A stretch of DNA of 64,000 nucleotides from Balaenoptera acutorostrata (GCF_949987535.1 NC_080082.1:28065164-28129163); one strand, 5' to 3'; shown: positions 22,745 through 47,559, counted from the first letter of the stretch. Program-made: numbers and translations. Notes: generated from the letters alone by a model not told the origin.

Positions 22745-23230
22745 CCAGGGAGGGAGTGCTCCTCCTCCAGGGGTCTGGCTCAAAGCTCTGCCCCAACTCA
22801 TTTTCCCTGCGGGCCATCCTTAGATTAAAATGACAGGGGCTACAGAGTGCCCTCATGGTGATCACCAGAGACAGAACAGCTGTGGCACATTCCTGTCCTG
22901 GGCTGGGGCACAGGGCCAAGGATGCCACCAGCCTCCAAGGTCCAAGGCCTGCAGATTCCAGCCATGAGGGCCAGTCCAGTGGTGGTGCATTAAGACCAGC
23001 CTTCAGTCCCATTCCTGAGCCCCCTGAGCTGGACCCAAGAGGCAAGTAGCCCCCCGGCCAATTCAGAAGGCCCAGCTTGGGAGTCTGGCTGCCATGGCAA
23101 CAGCCGCATCCTTCCGAGGTCCTTGGGCCTTCTCAAGTCTCCGGCTGGCTTGGCCTGGCTGCAGAGGCCACAAGCAGCAGTGAAGAGAGACCGCAACTCT
23201 GCTTCCTCACATCGGCGGGGGGCTGGCGGC

Positions 23231-35733
<12,503 letters not shown>

Positions 35734-35945
35734 CTTCCTCCCCAGAGTCACCCTGAGAAGTCACCGCCTGAAAGAGGCCAGGAGTGTTGGCTTGAGGGCC
35801 TGACCCACAGGGTGGCTGTGCCAGCCCTGCAGAGGGAGAGGCTGGGGTAGCATGGATGTGGGATGTGAGGTGGGGAGGCAAGCGTGGAAACAGTCCGTGG
35901 ACCTCCCCAGAGCTGCCAGGAGCTGAGCATCAAGAGGCCGTGGCT

Positions 35946-36875
35946 AAAAGAAGACACACAAATGGCCAACAGGCACACGAAAAGATGCTCCACAGCGTTA
36001 ATTATTAAAGAAATGCAAATCAAACTGCAGTGAGGTATCAACACACACAGGTCAGAATGGCCATCATTAAAAAGTCTGCAAATAACAAATGCTGGAGAGG
36101 GTGTGGAGAAGAGGGAACCCTCCTACACTGCGGGTGGGAATGTAAATTGGTGCAGCCACTATGCAGAACAGTATGGAGGTTCCTCAAAAAACTAAAACTA
36201 GAGTTGCCATATGATCCAGCAATCCCACTCCCGGGCATATACCCAGACAAAACTATACTTCAAAAAGATGCATGCACCCCTACGTTCATAGCAGCACTAT
36301 TCACAACAGCCAAGATGTGAAAACAACCTACATGTCCACTGACAGAAGAATGGATAAAGAAGATATGGTACATATATACAATGGAATACTACTCAGCCAT
36401 AAAAAAGAATGAAATAATGCCATTTGCAGCAACACGGATGGACCTAGAAATGATCATACTAAGTGAAGTAAGTCAGACAGAGAAAGACAAATACCATATG
36501 ATATCACTTATATGTGAAATCTAAAATATGACACAAATGAACCTATCTATGAAACAGAAACAGACACACAGACATAGAGAACAGACTTGTGGTTGCCAAG
36601 GGAGTGGGGGTGGGGGAGGGATAGATTGGGAGTTTGGGATTAGTATATACAAACTATTACATATAGGATGGATAAACAACAAGGTCCTACTTTATAGCAC
36701 AGGGAACTATATTCAATAACCTGTGATAAACCATGATGGAAAAGAATATGAGGAAGAATATATATGTATAACTGTATAACTGAATCACTTTGTTGTACAG
36801 CAGAGATCAATACATTGTAAGTCAACTATTCTTCAATAAAATAAAATTAAAATATAAAAATTTTAAAAAATTAAA
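35946..36875 (+). mobile_element. Young 5'-truncated L1 LINE (ORF2 3' end and 3' UTR)
   Basis: It starts within late ORF2 ('aaagaagacacacaaatggccaacagg'), runs through 'aatggaatactactcagccat' and ends in an A-rich tail. A 14-bp target-site duplication AAGAGGC(C/A)GTGGCT flanks it at 35932-35945 and 36876-36889. It lies antisense in the intron just 5' of the ADGRG1 start-codon exon. Confidence 0.95.
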
Positions 36876-39119
36876 AAGAGGCAGTGGCTGGGTTCAAGTC
36901 CCAGCTCCACCTCTTGCTCGCTGCATGACCCTGTAAAAGGGTCATGGAAAACAGGACTAATAATAGTACCTCCCTCCGGATCCAGCAGTGATGGGGTAAT
37001 CAGGCTAGAACTGCGGGGGGGGGGGGGTCTCCCCAGCACCACCAGGAACCACCCCAACCACCCTGCCCCCTCCGGGCCTGAAGAAGACACAGGAAAAAGG
37101 GGGCTTGCAGGGCTCTCCTCCTGGAACCTCACCACCATCATCCCTAAGACCCAGCTCAGAGGACACCTCCTTCAGGAAGCCTTCCTCAACTCCCTCTACA
37201 GTCAGTCCTGGCCTCCTTTGGTTCTCTATGTCTGTGTGTCTGTTTCTGTTTCATAGGGTCCCGTTAGCCAACTCTGGGAGGTGCAGGATGGTACATCCCT
37301 CCTCCTGGTGTCGGCCAGGGAGCTGCGGATCCATCTCTGTGCACAGGGCCTGGTGTGCACGGAGGTCGCTGGGCAGGTGGACAGTGAGGGAAATGGACTG
37401 AAGGATCAGTGCAGCCACAGCGCCCTCTACAGCCAGGGGATAGAGGAGACAGGCACTTCCTGTTACGGCCACCAGGGGGCGCCAGTTCCCAGGGCAGCTG
37501 GAAAGGCAGGGGTACCTCCCAGTCTGGCCGGGAGACATAGTCTGGCCCAAGTCGGGGGAGATCCAGTTCCCCTCAGCCCCATCCTCTTGTAGAATGCCCC
37601 CCCCCAGCCTCTATTAGCTGAGCACCTACTACCTGCCAGCCTGTGCTGACCCACCCCCCCTCACCCCTATACCTGTATTAATCTTCATTCCAACCCTGTG
37701 AAGTCAGCCCTACAATTGGCCCATTTCACAGACAGGGAACCTGAGATCCAAGGAATTAAATGACTTGCCCAAGATTGCTCCAGACGCCAAGGGCTTTCCC
37801 TGCCTGGTCAGGACTGTAGTGCCTGGTAGGGAACCTGTGTGCCTGGTACTTATAGAGAGATGCTGGGTGGCTTGGATGCAATCATCTGCCACAAGCCAGA
37901 TAAAAGGAAGCCTGGCAACCATGGGGCATGAGAGGAGTTTGACTTTGGGAGGAAACCAAGGAGGGCTTCCAGGAAGAAGTGGCTTTTGGATGGAATATTT
38001 AAGGGCAGCATTAAATGGAGGGGTGGTCCATGCAGGAGTTCACCGTCTCCTTCCTGGGCGGGGCCTTCCTTTAACAAAGCTGGCCCCCTCAAGCTAGAGC
38101 CCGTCTCCAGTGTCCCACCATGTGTAATGGAACCCCAATTTCTAGGGCCTGGTCAGTCTAATCATTGGTCAGTTGGGTTCATCATCCTGCCCTGGTGACA
38201 TCACAAGACCCCTGAGGAAGGATGTGAAAGTGTTTGGGGGAATGGCCGCTGTTTCCTACATTGTGATTTTTAAGGTTTCACTCTGCATCCTCTCTGAGCA
38301 TTTTGGCTCCTTTTGGGGTTTTTTTTTTGGTTTTTGGTGTTTTTGTTTTTAGGGAGAAGGAAGGATTTATTACTTGCTGCAAGTAAGGAGAACACTGGGG
38401 ATCTTTCCAAAGCAGTGTCTCCCATTTTGGCTCCTTTTAAAACTGCCACTCCAGACCAGTGAAAGGAAATCCAGCATCCAGGGACAGAAACATGTCTCTC
38501 CTGAACCCTTTCTCTTTCCTTCTTTCTTCTGCCGGTCACTGTCACTGTCTACATCTGATCCCCAATCCAAATGACACCTCCTCCAGGCAGCCTCCCCCAC
38601 CCCTGCTTTGACCCCTGCTTTATACTTCTGAACTCAGAGCTCACAATCACTTTGCAAATTTGTCCCCAATTCTCCATCTTTTGGCATTTGGATTCAAAGC
38701 CCAGAGAGGGCCAGTGATTTCCTGACATCATACAGAAAACAAGGAGGGAGCTGGCCAGAATCCATGTATCTCTCCGGCCCACTGACCTTCAAAGTGAGCT
38801 ACTACTATCGGTATACAGGGCCCAGGACAGGGCAGAATCATCTGCTTTCATCAATCCTCCTAGATTGATTCCTTTGAGAGCAAAAAGGTGGAAACAGGGA
38901 GAGAGCTCCCCATCACTGGAGGCATACAAGTGAGGCTGCACCACTGTGAAGTACCATGATTCCAACAGACAGGGATCAATGGCATGACCTGATATTCCTG
39001 GCTCATCCCCACTCTACCCTGGCGACTTGAATAGCCACTCCAAGGTGAACAACTCTAGCCCTATGGACATTCTTGGGATTTGAGGGGAGGGACTGCCTGG
39101 CTTCCTTTAACCCACCCTT

Positions 39120-39335
39120 AGTAGACTCTGGAGCCAGACTGTCTGGGTTCAAATCCCAGTCCCCCTACTCAATAGCTGTGTGTCCTTGGGCTAGTTACTC
39201 ACCCTCTCTGGGCCTCACTCTCATCATCTGTAGATAGGAATAAAAATTGAGACTACTGCAAGGGTCGTTGTGAGAATTAAATGACTTGATACCTGTAGAG
39301 GACTTAGAGCAGGGCCATGCACACGGCAGGCGCCA
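39120..39335 (+). repeat. MIR SINE, near full length
   Basis: 'gactctggagccagactgtctgggttcaaatccc' through 'agatatctct' follows the MIR consensus over most of its length. Confidence 0.8.
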
Positions 39336-40275
39336 TAGGTGTCAGCTAGATATCTCTGTATCCTTCCTGACCAGCTCATGCCTGCCCCTCACTCAACCCC
39401 TGGGCCTGTCACAGGTTCCTACTCCTACACCTTCCCTCTCACCCTCCATGTAACCCCCTCGGGGCCCCCACAGCCAGCTCAACTTCCAAAGCACCTTGAT
39501 GGGAAATTCTTAGAGCATGAAATTTCCTTTCCGGGAAGACTGAAACCCCACCCAGAAAACTTCCCTCCTCACAGCCCAGAACTGAGCCTGTCCCCAGAAG
39601 CCTCTAAGGGACAGAAGGGCTGAACTGGGGCACCATCTACGTTACCATGAAATCCTCAGAGCCACCCTGTAAGGCTGGTCCTACTGTTTTGCCATTTTAC
39701 AGATCAGGAAACTGAGACTAGGGAAGGGCCATCTGTTCCAAGATCTCCACCAGTGGAGCCAAGACACAGACCTCAGTCTCACCCTAGAGAACTCCTTGCA
39801 GAGCTGGCACTGTCAGTTTCTAGAGATGCATGCCCCCCTGGCTTTGGGAGACCCCCAAAGAAAAGGAGAGAAAAATGGTGGGGCGGGGGTCAGCCAAGAC
39901 CACAGGCAGTGCAGACAACTCCAGCCTGGGAGAGAGGATTTGGGGGGCCAAGCCCCCTAGTGATGCTCCCATCCCCCAGCTCCCCTTCTGGAGCAGCTGC
40001 CCTTGACCTCAGGCCTTCCGTAAACACAGAGAACAAAACAGTCTGGCCCAGCTTGACACAATGGGGGCCACCATCACAGAGTCCCCAAGGATCCAGGCAG
40101 AGCAGAGGGGGCCAGGGCTCCTTTAAGCCAAGACTCCCGGCTGCCCATCCCCAGGGCTGGCTGGGCTGGGGAGGAAGGGCCCCGGCTCCAGCGCAGGCCC
40201 AGCCCTGCCCATCCTCGTGGTGGGGGAGAGGGCAACAGGCAGGGGATCCGTGGCTCACTTTCTCCCGCTGGGGCC

Positions 40276-40289
40276 TGAGTCACTTCCTC
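40276..40289 (-). promoter_or_regulatory. ETS-AP-1 composite site
   Basis: On the ADGRG1 sense strand it reads GAGGAAGTGACTCA, an ETS core (GGAA) fused to a perfect AP-1 site (TGACTCA). It lies about 4.5 kb upstream of the ADGRG1 start codon. Function is inferred from the motif only. Confidence 0.5.
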
Positions 40290-40737
40290 TGCCATCCGTG
40301 TAGAGCCACGAGTCACCACTGGCCCAGTCCAGGCTCCTGGAAAACCCATTTCCTCGGAGGATGGAGGTGGAAGTTGAGTGGACAGGACCTGGGCAGCTCT
40401 GGGGTTAACCCTTCCTGGGCAGGCACCTCCCCAGGAAGATGACCTGGACCTGGGCCCCCATACCTTTCCTTCTCCTGCCCGTAACATACACTGTGGACCA
40501 CAAACTTATCCACCCCCCGGCCAGCCTGTCTCTTTGCCTGCAATGCCTTCCCTAACTCCATGACCCAACTCATCTTTTGAAACTCAGTGAAGACACGCCC
40601 TCCCCATGAAGCTTTGCCTAAGTGCCCATCTGCCATTAGAATTAACTTCTGTGTCCTTGGTAGGGCGCAGGGAAGGGGGCCGACCATGACCTACACTCAA
40701 CCCTATGTGCCCCCCTTTGCCATGAGGAGTTAACATC

Positions 40738-40920
40738 AGAGGTGCCCAAACCTACCCACGGGTCAGAACCACCCGAGGAAGTTCACTAAAATGCAGACTC
40801 ACAGGCCCCTGCACACTGAGGGGCAGATGCTACAGGTCTGGGGTGGGGCTCGGGAGTCTGGCTTTAACAGGTGTCCTGTTGATTGACACTCTGCGGGTTT
40901 AGAGCCACTGGCTTACAAGG
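40738..40920 (+). mobile_element. MER5-type DNA transposon relic
   Basis: 'gtcagaaccacccgaggaagttcactaaaatgcagactc' and 'tacaggtctggggtggggc' match MER5A. Confidence 0.75.
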
Positions 40921-42554
40921 CTGGGGTAACACCAGTAGCCCTGTTTAACAGAGTCAGAGGCGGGTAGGGCCCAGCCCCAGATCACTCAGATGGTAAAAGG
41001 CTGGCCCTGGACGGGGTCCAGGGCAGCTTGCCTCCCTGCAGTGCCTCTTCTCAACCTCACTGGTGGTGAGGATGAATCACCACCCTGGCTGGTTCACCCA
41101 GCGTTTAGCAGGGTGCCAGGAACCTGGAAGGGGCCTCCCAAAGCACAGCTGGGAGCAGGAGGGCGTGGGTGGGGGAAGGAGCCCCTGCCTGAGTGGGTCT
41201 TCAGGTGTGAGACTGGTCTTGCCCTTCTCGGGGGGGGGGGAAGGACAGTAGAGAGAGGACCCAGCTCAGCTTTCCAGCTCCAGCCCCCAACCTCAACTGC
41301 TCTCCAGTGGGGGGAGGGGAAGAGGGGGCAAAACGGAGCTGCCGGCTACGCCCCTCCCCCGAGCCCTGGGCAGAGGGCCTTAGGAAAGAAAGATTTGGCC
41401 AAGAGAGGGGTTGGCGAGCGTGAAGTCCTTGAGGGTAGAAGCACGCACGTGAGTGTGGATGTAGGTGTGCATGCACGTGTGCGTGTGTGCACCACATGTG
41501 TGGGAGAGTGAGGAGGAACGTTAGGGGAGAGCGGAGGCTCTATAGCAGGTGTTTCCTCCACAGGAGTGCTGTCGGGGGTGGAGAGGACCCTCCACCAGCC
41601 GTTTCCAAACTCTTTTGTAAGTGTCAATCTGACTTAGAAACACCGCGTACCCAACAAACAAAGGAGGTGCCCGCATCAGACCCGGCGGGCCCCCGGACCA
41701 AGCCTCACTCCCAGCCCAGCCGCCAGCCTCTCAGCAGTGCCCGTGGCTCCTGGGAGCACAGATGGCACACATGGAGCCCCTCTGTCCTCCCTCTCTTCCT
41801 GCTCCGCAGGCCGGGTGACTGAGGCCCCAGCTAGGTGACCACACAGGACTCCCCGCAGGAAGGGTGTTCTGGCCTGGCTGGGGAAAACACAGTGACCTCA
41901 GGTTTCAGGAATTTTTCTACAATAAAGGAGAATAAAGATTAAGCTAGCTGCCTGCCCGCAGGGGCTGGCGGATGCCAAGACCTTGCCTGCTCACTGCCGG
42001 GATGGGTCCCACATTCTTGCACCAGACCCGCAGAAGGGCTGCCCCGCCCACGCAGGGCCCACCACCCCACGGCTTCTGCTGCAGCCAAGTCCCTGGGCCA
42101 TAGCTCCTTCTGCGTGCCCAGACAGGCCCTGGCCCTGCGGGGAGACCGGGGAAGGGGAGGAGCGAGGCGCCTGCCCAGGTGAAAGGACGCTGGGTTCTCC
42201 CGGAAAGCCAGCTATCCAGAGCCACCCATCTGGTGGCCTGCTTTATCTGGAACTGGAGTGTTTGCTTAAGAGGCCTCAGAGAGGCCAACCTACAGTCACC
42301 AGAGATGAGCCTGGGCTTGAGCGTTCCCACCTCCAAAGCTCTGCACACACCAGTCCTCCCTGGGATGCCAGCCTTGTGACACGTCTGTAAAGGTCCCCAT
42401 ACCCTGGGCCTCAGGCCTCCACATCCTCACCCGACTGCCCCCCCACACTCCAGCCACGCAATGCCTGGCAGAACACCAGATGGTGAGTGGGAATAAACAG
42501 AGGTCTGTCTGGTACAGTGAAAAGGGCCCTGGAATCCAAGAAGAAGAGTGAGGG

Positions 42555-42790
42555 GGATGACAGTTCCCATTCAGCAAGCGCTCACATTGCGCCCGGCACC
42601 GTGCAAAGCGCTTTTCCCAAATGATCGTTCAATCCTCACCTTACCTCTGCGAAACAAATGCTATTATTGCCCCCACGGTAAAGACAAGGAAACGAAAGTC
42701 CAAAGAGGCTAAGTGATATCCAAGATCACAGAGCAAGTAGCCAAGCCAGGATTCAAACTCCAGTCTACCAAATCTCAAAGCCCGTGCTTT
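42555..42790 (-). repeat. MIR SINE
   Basis: 'gcaagcgctcacattgcgcccggcaccgtgcaaagcgc' and 'gccaagccaggattcaaactcc' are reverse MIR text. Confidence 0.75.
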
Positions 42791-43419
42791 TAGCCATTGT
42801 GGTCTCCGGAGTCCCTTCCTTCCCTTCTCTGGGGCTATCTCCCTGATTTTACCATGAGGTAACTTTGCCAAGCATTTCCTAAGAAGCTCTAGTTCCCAAG
42901 TTAGAGAAGTACTGCAGGCCCTACTTGGTCTTGTGAATTAACACGTCAAAGGCTCTGATAAGTCCTGCAGAAAGAAAATCCACAGGCTTAGTTTCCCAGC
43001 CCAATGTGATGGTGCATCCTCTTTTGCAGGACACCTGTTACCAACATGAAAAAAAGAGCTCTCAGAAATCTTGACATCACATAGAAAAGAAGCCTGTCAG
43101 CATCCCCGCTCCCAGCCTCCAGCCCCCTCCCCTCCCCTCCCCTCCAAGCTGTCCCAGAGGCCATTAACTAGCATGAGATGGGCTGCAGGAGCCATTTAGG
43201 CTGCGATGTTCCCAAGGGCAACTCATCACCATCTTTGACACTTCCAGGTGAGAGGTCCTGGGGGAACCTGGGTTATATTCAGCCCCATCCCACCTCCCTT
43301 TGGCCGGAAGAACCAGCTCTTGGGGAAAGGGGCACTACCATCCCTGTTTCCAGATTGGCTATTCCATTAAAGTCAGCCACAGTCACCTCAAGCATCTGAG
43401 ACACTTAGAACGTTGGGAC

Positions 43420-43475
43420 TGAAAGGGAGGGAGGGAGGGAGGGGGAGAGAGAAAAAGAAAGAGAGAGAGAAAGAG
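43420..43475. repeat. (GGGA)n/(GA)n purine tract
   Basis: GGGA repeats followed by GAGAAAAAGAAAGAGAGAG on the plus strand. Confidence 0.9.
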
Positions 43476-44554
43476 GTGATGAGGATGCAAGAGCTTTTAG
43501 GAGCTGAGAATCAAAGTCTTTCAGAATCTGAGTGTGGATGGAAAAGACCTAGAACCTCAGGGAAGAGGAGGGATTAGGAAGGGTCCCAGGTCTGGCCCAG
43601 TCTGGAGTGGGGCTCAGGCAGCAGGACTTCTCACGAGCAGTCCCGGCACAGTGGCGCCGGCCCTGTCCAGCTCCACGCCCCTGGGGCAGCCTGCAGCCCA
43701 CAGCCAAGTCTCCCCACAGCCCTCCCCAAGAGGAGCAGCTGAGGCTGGACCCCAGGACCCCAGGGCACTCACCAGTCAGCACCTGCACAGGGAATGCAGA
43801 CTCCCAGAGCAGGGGTAGCATAGGGTCCAGGACCAGCTCCGCAGCTAACTGGCCCTGAGACCTCTGGAGCAGCCTGTCCCCTCCCTGGGCCTCAGCTTCT
43901 TCCTCTGTCGAGGAGGTGACCATGGTCCCTGTCCCCTGTCTGTCTTCTCCACAGCCCAGGGCCTCAGGATGCTTCCAGGGAAGGGTAGGGCTTACCTCCC
44001 AGCTGCCAGCAAGGGGAAAAGAAGATGCTGGCCATCTCCTCTCCTGGCCAGCCTGTCTTCCCTCTCAAACCACAGACGGACCTCAGCTGTATGGCTGCAG
44101 TTCCCCTTCCACATCTATATTCCCAACCTGCCCAAGGCCAGGCTTACAAGGTCAGCCCAGTCACCTCCCTGCTCATTTTGAGGGGGCTGCAGTTCGCCTC
44201 CCCCGGGCCTGGCAGAATGCCCGCCTTTGGAGCATAGGACCCTTAGCGTTCCCAAGGTCAGCCGCCAGCCCTCCCTTTATTTGTCTTCTCTTCTGGGTCC
44301 CAGATCCCTGGCTGAGGGGTGGACAGGACACACAGCCAGGTGTCCTCCCCCACGAGGGCAGTGCGCCTGGGCGAGGCTGAGGTTCCAGCTCCCTCCGGGA
44401 AAGGTCGGCGGAGGCACAGACCAGGATCCCATCCCAGCCCTCTGAGCACACATCGCTGCCTCACCGGGTCCTCCACTGCTGTTTGCACACGCCCACAGAC
44501 AGGGCGCTCACCACCTCCAGCCACAAAGCTAGCATTAATGAAGCTCTCTGAAAA

Positions 44555-44750
44555 TGCAAGACTTGATTCTAAGCTCTCTACACAAACGAACACATTTAAT
44601 CCTTCCCCAAATCTTATGAGACGAGTACCGTTATGCCCTTTTAACAAATAAGGAAACAGAGGCCCTAGAAGATCAAGTTACCCGTCGGAGATCACACAGC
44701 TCGCGGTGCAGCCTCAGGGCCTGGCTCCAGAACCCATGCTCTTGATTTTG
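44555..44750 (-). repeat. MIR SINE fragment
   Basis: 'taatccttccccaaatcttatgagacgagtaccgttatgcccttttaacaaataaggaaac' is a diverged reverse MIR. Confidence 0.65.
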
Positions 44751-45206
44751 CAGCCCGTTTCCCCTTGACATTACCTGACTGTTAGAAAGGGCTTCTCTTT
44801 AAAATTCGTAGTAAAAGATGCTCCCAAAAATGTGTTTCCTCGAGATTAGCTGAACACTTTCCTCTGAGGACCCTGGACCTGGAGCTCTGTCAGGACCATA
44901 TCCCAGCCCCACTCCTACACTCTCAGCCACCTGCAGGCCCTGGACCTCCCCTCCCAGCATCCTCAGAGGCTTGTCTTTGACGATGGGGGTACAGCCCGGA
45001 GACTGAAATTGAATTTTAGCTGGAGTGTGGCGGAGGGAAGGGGTGTGGGGTGTGAGCCCCTTACCCCCAACCACTTCCTCGTCGTTCTGATCTGCCGTCT
45101 GCTTCACTGACCAGGTCACCTCAGAGTAGCATCTCTGACTCTCCCAGGGTCCCTAGTGTCACCCCAGCCCCAACCCCACCTTACCCATCCGCTAAGTTCT
45201 CAGTGT

Positions 45207-45412
45207 TGGGAAGAAGGGAGGGGAGGAAGGGGGATGGAGGGGAAATGGAGGGGAGAGGAGGAGGGAGAAGATGATGATACAGGGGAAGAGAGATGGAGGG
45301 GAGGGGGGTGAACAAGGGAAAGGGGAGAGGGGATAAGAAGTGGGGATTTGGGGAGGAGAGGGGAGCGGGAGCAGGAATGAGAGCAATGGTGGGAGGAGGG
45401 GAAGAATCATAC
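45207..45412. repeat. About 200-bp polypurine/polypyrimidine tract
   Basis: The plus strand is nearly all G/A with many GGGG runs. On the ADGRG1 sense strand it is pyrimidine-rich and starts about 190 bp downstream of the predicted noncoding exon donor at 45601. Confidence 0.85.
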
Positions 45413-45600
45413 CTGGATTCCTCCTTCGTGTCATCAAGTGGATTATAAATACATAAAGAGCATGAATGAGTGGGCCAAGGGCTCGCCTTGTTTGCAGGAT
45501 GCAGCTCGCTGGGGTGGTGGGCCAGTTTCTACCCAGTTCAAGAGGCCAGAGGGGCACTTTGAAGCTGAGCCTCCCCAGCCTCGGTCCCCGCCCCCCTCAC

Positions 45601-45688
45601 CAGAGCCTCAAACAAAGCGGGCAGCCTGGGAAGACGGGCTGCAAGTCCCAGCCGCCAACCCGGGAAAAGGGGCGCAGGTGACAGCAGC
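45601..45688 (-). other. ADGRG1: Predicted ADGRG1 noncoding first exon (exon 1m-like), 5' end uncertain
   Basis: Directly downstream (sense strand) of the RFX tandem element there is a CpG-containing stretch ending in a good donor, GGCTCTG|GTGAGG. In human the equivalent element sits just upstream of GPR56 noncoding exon 1m. The start of transcription is not visible, so only the donor is well defined. Confidence 0.4.
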
Positions 45689-45739
45689 CCCTGGCAACCG
45701 TTGCCCTGGCAACCGTTGGCAGCTGCAGGGACTACGTCA
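45689..45739 (-). promoter_or_regulatory. ADGRG1: RFX X-box tandem element and CRE-like site of the ADGRG1 exon 1m promoter
   Basis: Two perfect 15-bp copies (sense strand CAACGGTTGCCAGGG) occupy 45689-45703 and 45704-45718. Their junction forms a full palindromic X-box, GTTGCC-AG-GGCAAC (complement 45700-45713). A CRE-like GTGACGTA follows at 45732-45739, with a CAGCTG E-box between. The arrangement agrees with the known RFX-responsive element upstream of human GPR56 exon 1m, which drives expression in progenitors of perisylvian cortex. Confidence 0.8.
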
Positions 45740-46289
45740 CTGCCCAGCTCCAACCCAGCACAGCGCAGGCCCTGATTTGTCCTGTGCCCAAATCCCCTTA
45801 CTTGGATGCTGGCCAGGTAGGGAGCTGGCAGGAAGAAAGGCAGAGTTTAGGACACCAGATTATGGGGTACACTGGGGGACACCTGCCTAAGTTTGTCAAT
45901 ATTGACTTTAAAAGCAAATCTTTTTAGAACACTAGTGGGGGCTACCCCTGTGATGAAAAATGCCTACTATCAGCTACATTTGCCCCTGAAGGCTGCCAGC
46001 TTGTGGCCTTGGCCTTGACCCACACTAGACACCCGTCTAATCTCCACCACTGGCTGCCATGAGCACAGAATGTGCACAATGCTTCCCTGGAAGCATCTTA
46101 GGGGAGTACCTCCTCCAGGAAGCCTTCCCAGATTGCCACAATCCACCAGGAATCTTCCTTCTGAGTTAGCCCTGGGTCTGGGGGTTCCCCCTGGCTTTCC
46201 TCCAGAGCTCCCTGGGGGCCAAGAGTGGGTCCTTTCTGTACCCCAGAGTGAGTACCAGTCTGGGGAGGGAGGAGAACAGAGGCAAAGCT

Positions 46290-46460
46290 TCTGAAACCCT
46301 GCCTATGTGCCAGGCACTACACTGAGCATTTTGGAGATCCATTTCCACCACTCTGCGAGGTTAGCCCTGTTGAACCCATCTTACAGATGCGGAGAGAGAG
46401 GCTCAGGGGCATGATGTGACTCGCTCAAGACCACCCAGCTGGTAAAAGCGGTGTATGGAA
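46290..46460 (-). repeat. MIR SINE fragment
   Basis: 'tgccaggcactacactgagcat' and 'cttacagatgcggagagagaggctc' are reverse MIR text. Confidence 0.7.
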
Positions 46461-47559
46461 TTCAACTCATGATCTCCTCTGAGACATGAAGACATCAAGA
46501 CCCAATATCCATCTGATACTTGACTAATCCCATCTCACGTTCAGTGCACATCCAAACTTTATTTGATCACCTCCAGTGACAGGGAGCTCACCTCATCTGA
46601 AGAGGACACATCCCTTTGATCTCTAAAAAGCCTTTCGTAGCCACTGAGTCAAAGGGAAAAGGACATCAAAGCCATGGGGTGGCCGCTGTGTGCCACACAG
46701 GGCCCAGAAGAGAACCAGGGCCGTGGGCGCCCACACTGAGGCCTTCAGCTCCAGACCAGCAGCAGATCAGGAGGTAGGGTGGGGCTGCTCAGGGGCCCAG
46801 GGTCTTCAGAGCACTTCCCCAGAATAAGCAGGAATCCCCTTGGCAATCACACTCCAAGGGGCTCTGGGATGGTTTCTGGCCGAGGCCATGGGAAAAGCAG
46901 CAGGGGCTGGGGTCCTTGGGCTGGTGTGCCCGTGCACCAACATCACGTCCTCCCCCACCGATGGACCAGAGCCAGGAGGCGGCTATTGTCTCGCTGCCGG
47001 CCCAGAGCTGTGTCCTATTCAGGCACTATTTTTGGCCCCCAGAGGAAGAGGAAAAGAAAGCAAAGAAAGGAGTTCCTGTTCTCAGTGGAACCTTTGCCTG
47101 GAAAGGATTCCAGGGCCTGCTGGGCCAGAGAAGGCAGTCACTGTTGGATCAAAAGATCCTGCACTTAAAAGGAGCTGGCAGGGGGCTGTGGTTCAGGGAA
47201 GCCAGAGGGAGGGCACAGATGGGGCACCCCTGGCCTTGTACACACACTTGGCGCTCACTAACTGCAGCGACACGCAGAGAAACAGAGGCACGGGATCCCC
47301 GGTTCCACCCATAGTCACTAAGCACTTGTAATAACAAAAATTTTTTAAATCTACAATGACGCAGAGCTGCCCAGAATCAAGTCTCTGCCAGAGAGATTGA
47401 CTATCCTCACCTAACACCCACAACGCTCCTGACCAGCGTGGAGGTCGGGGCCAAAATGATAAGCCTCATAAATCAGATAACTGACGCTCAGGGAGCAGCA
47501 CGACTGCCAAAAAACAAGCTAGCGACCCCCCTCCACTCCCTCCACCTTACGCCACCCCA

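Larger units (their letters stand above)
21870..23230 (-). other. ADGRG1: Probable ADGRG1 3' untranslated region
   Basis: The stretch follows the ADGRG1 stop on the sense strand. Candidate polyadenylation hexamers are ATTAAA (complement 21950-21955) and AATAAA (complement 21888-21893), giving a 3' UTR of about 1.3 kb, a size I would expect for this gene. It contains an L2 piece at 22010-22190 and an 18-bp stem-loop at 22701-22744. The true end needs transcript data. Confidence 0.5.

Noticed and set aside
35946..36875. Functional reverse-transcriptase ORF in the young L1
   Set aside because: The copy is 5'-truncated to the end of ORF2 and the 3' UTR, so it has no promoter or catalytic domain.
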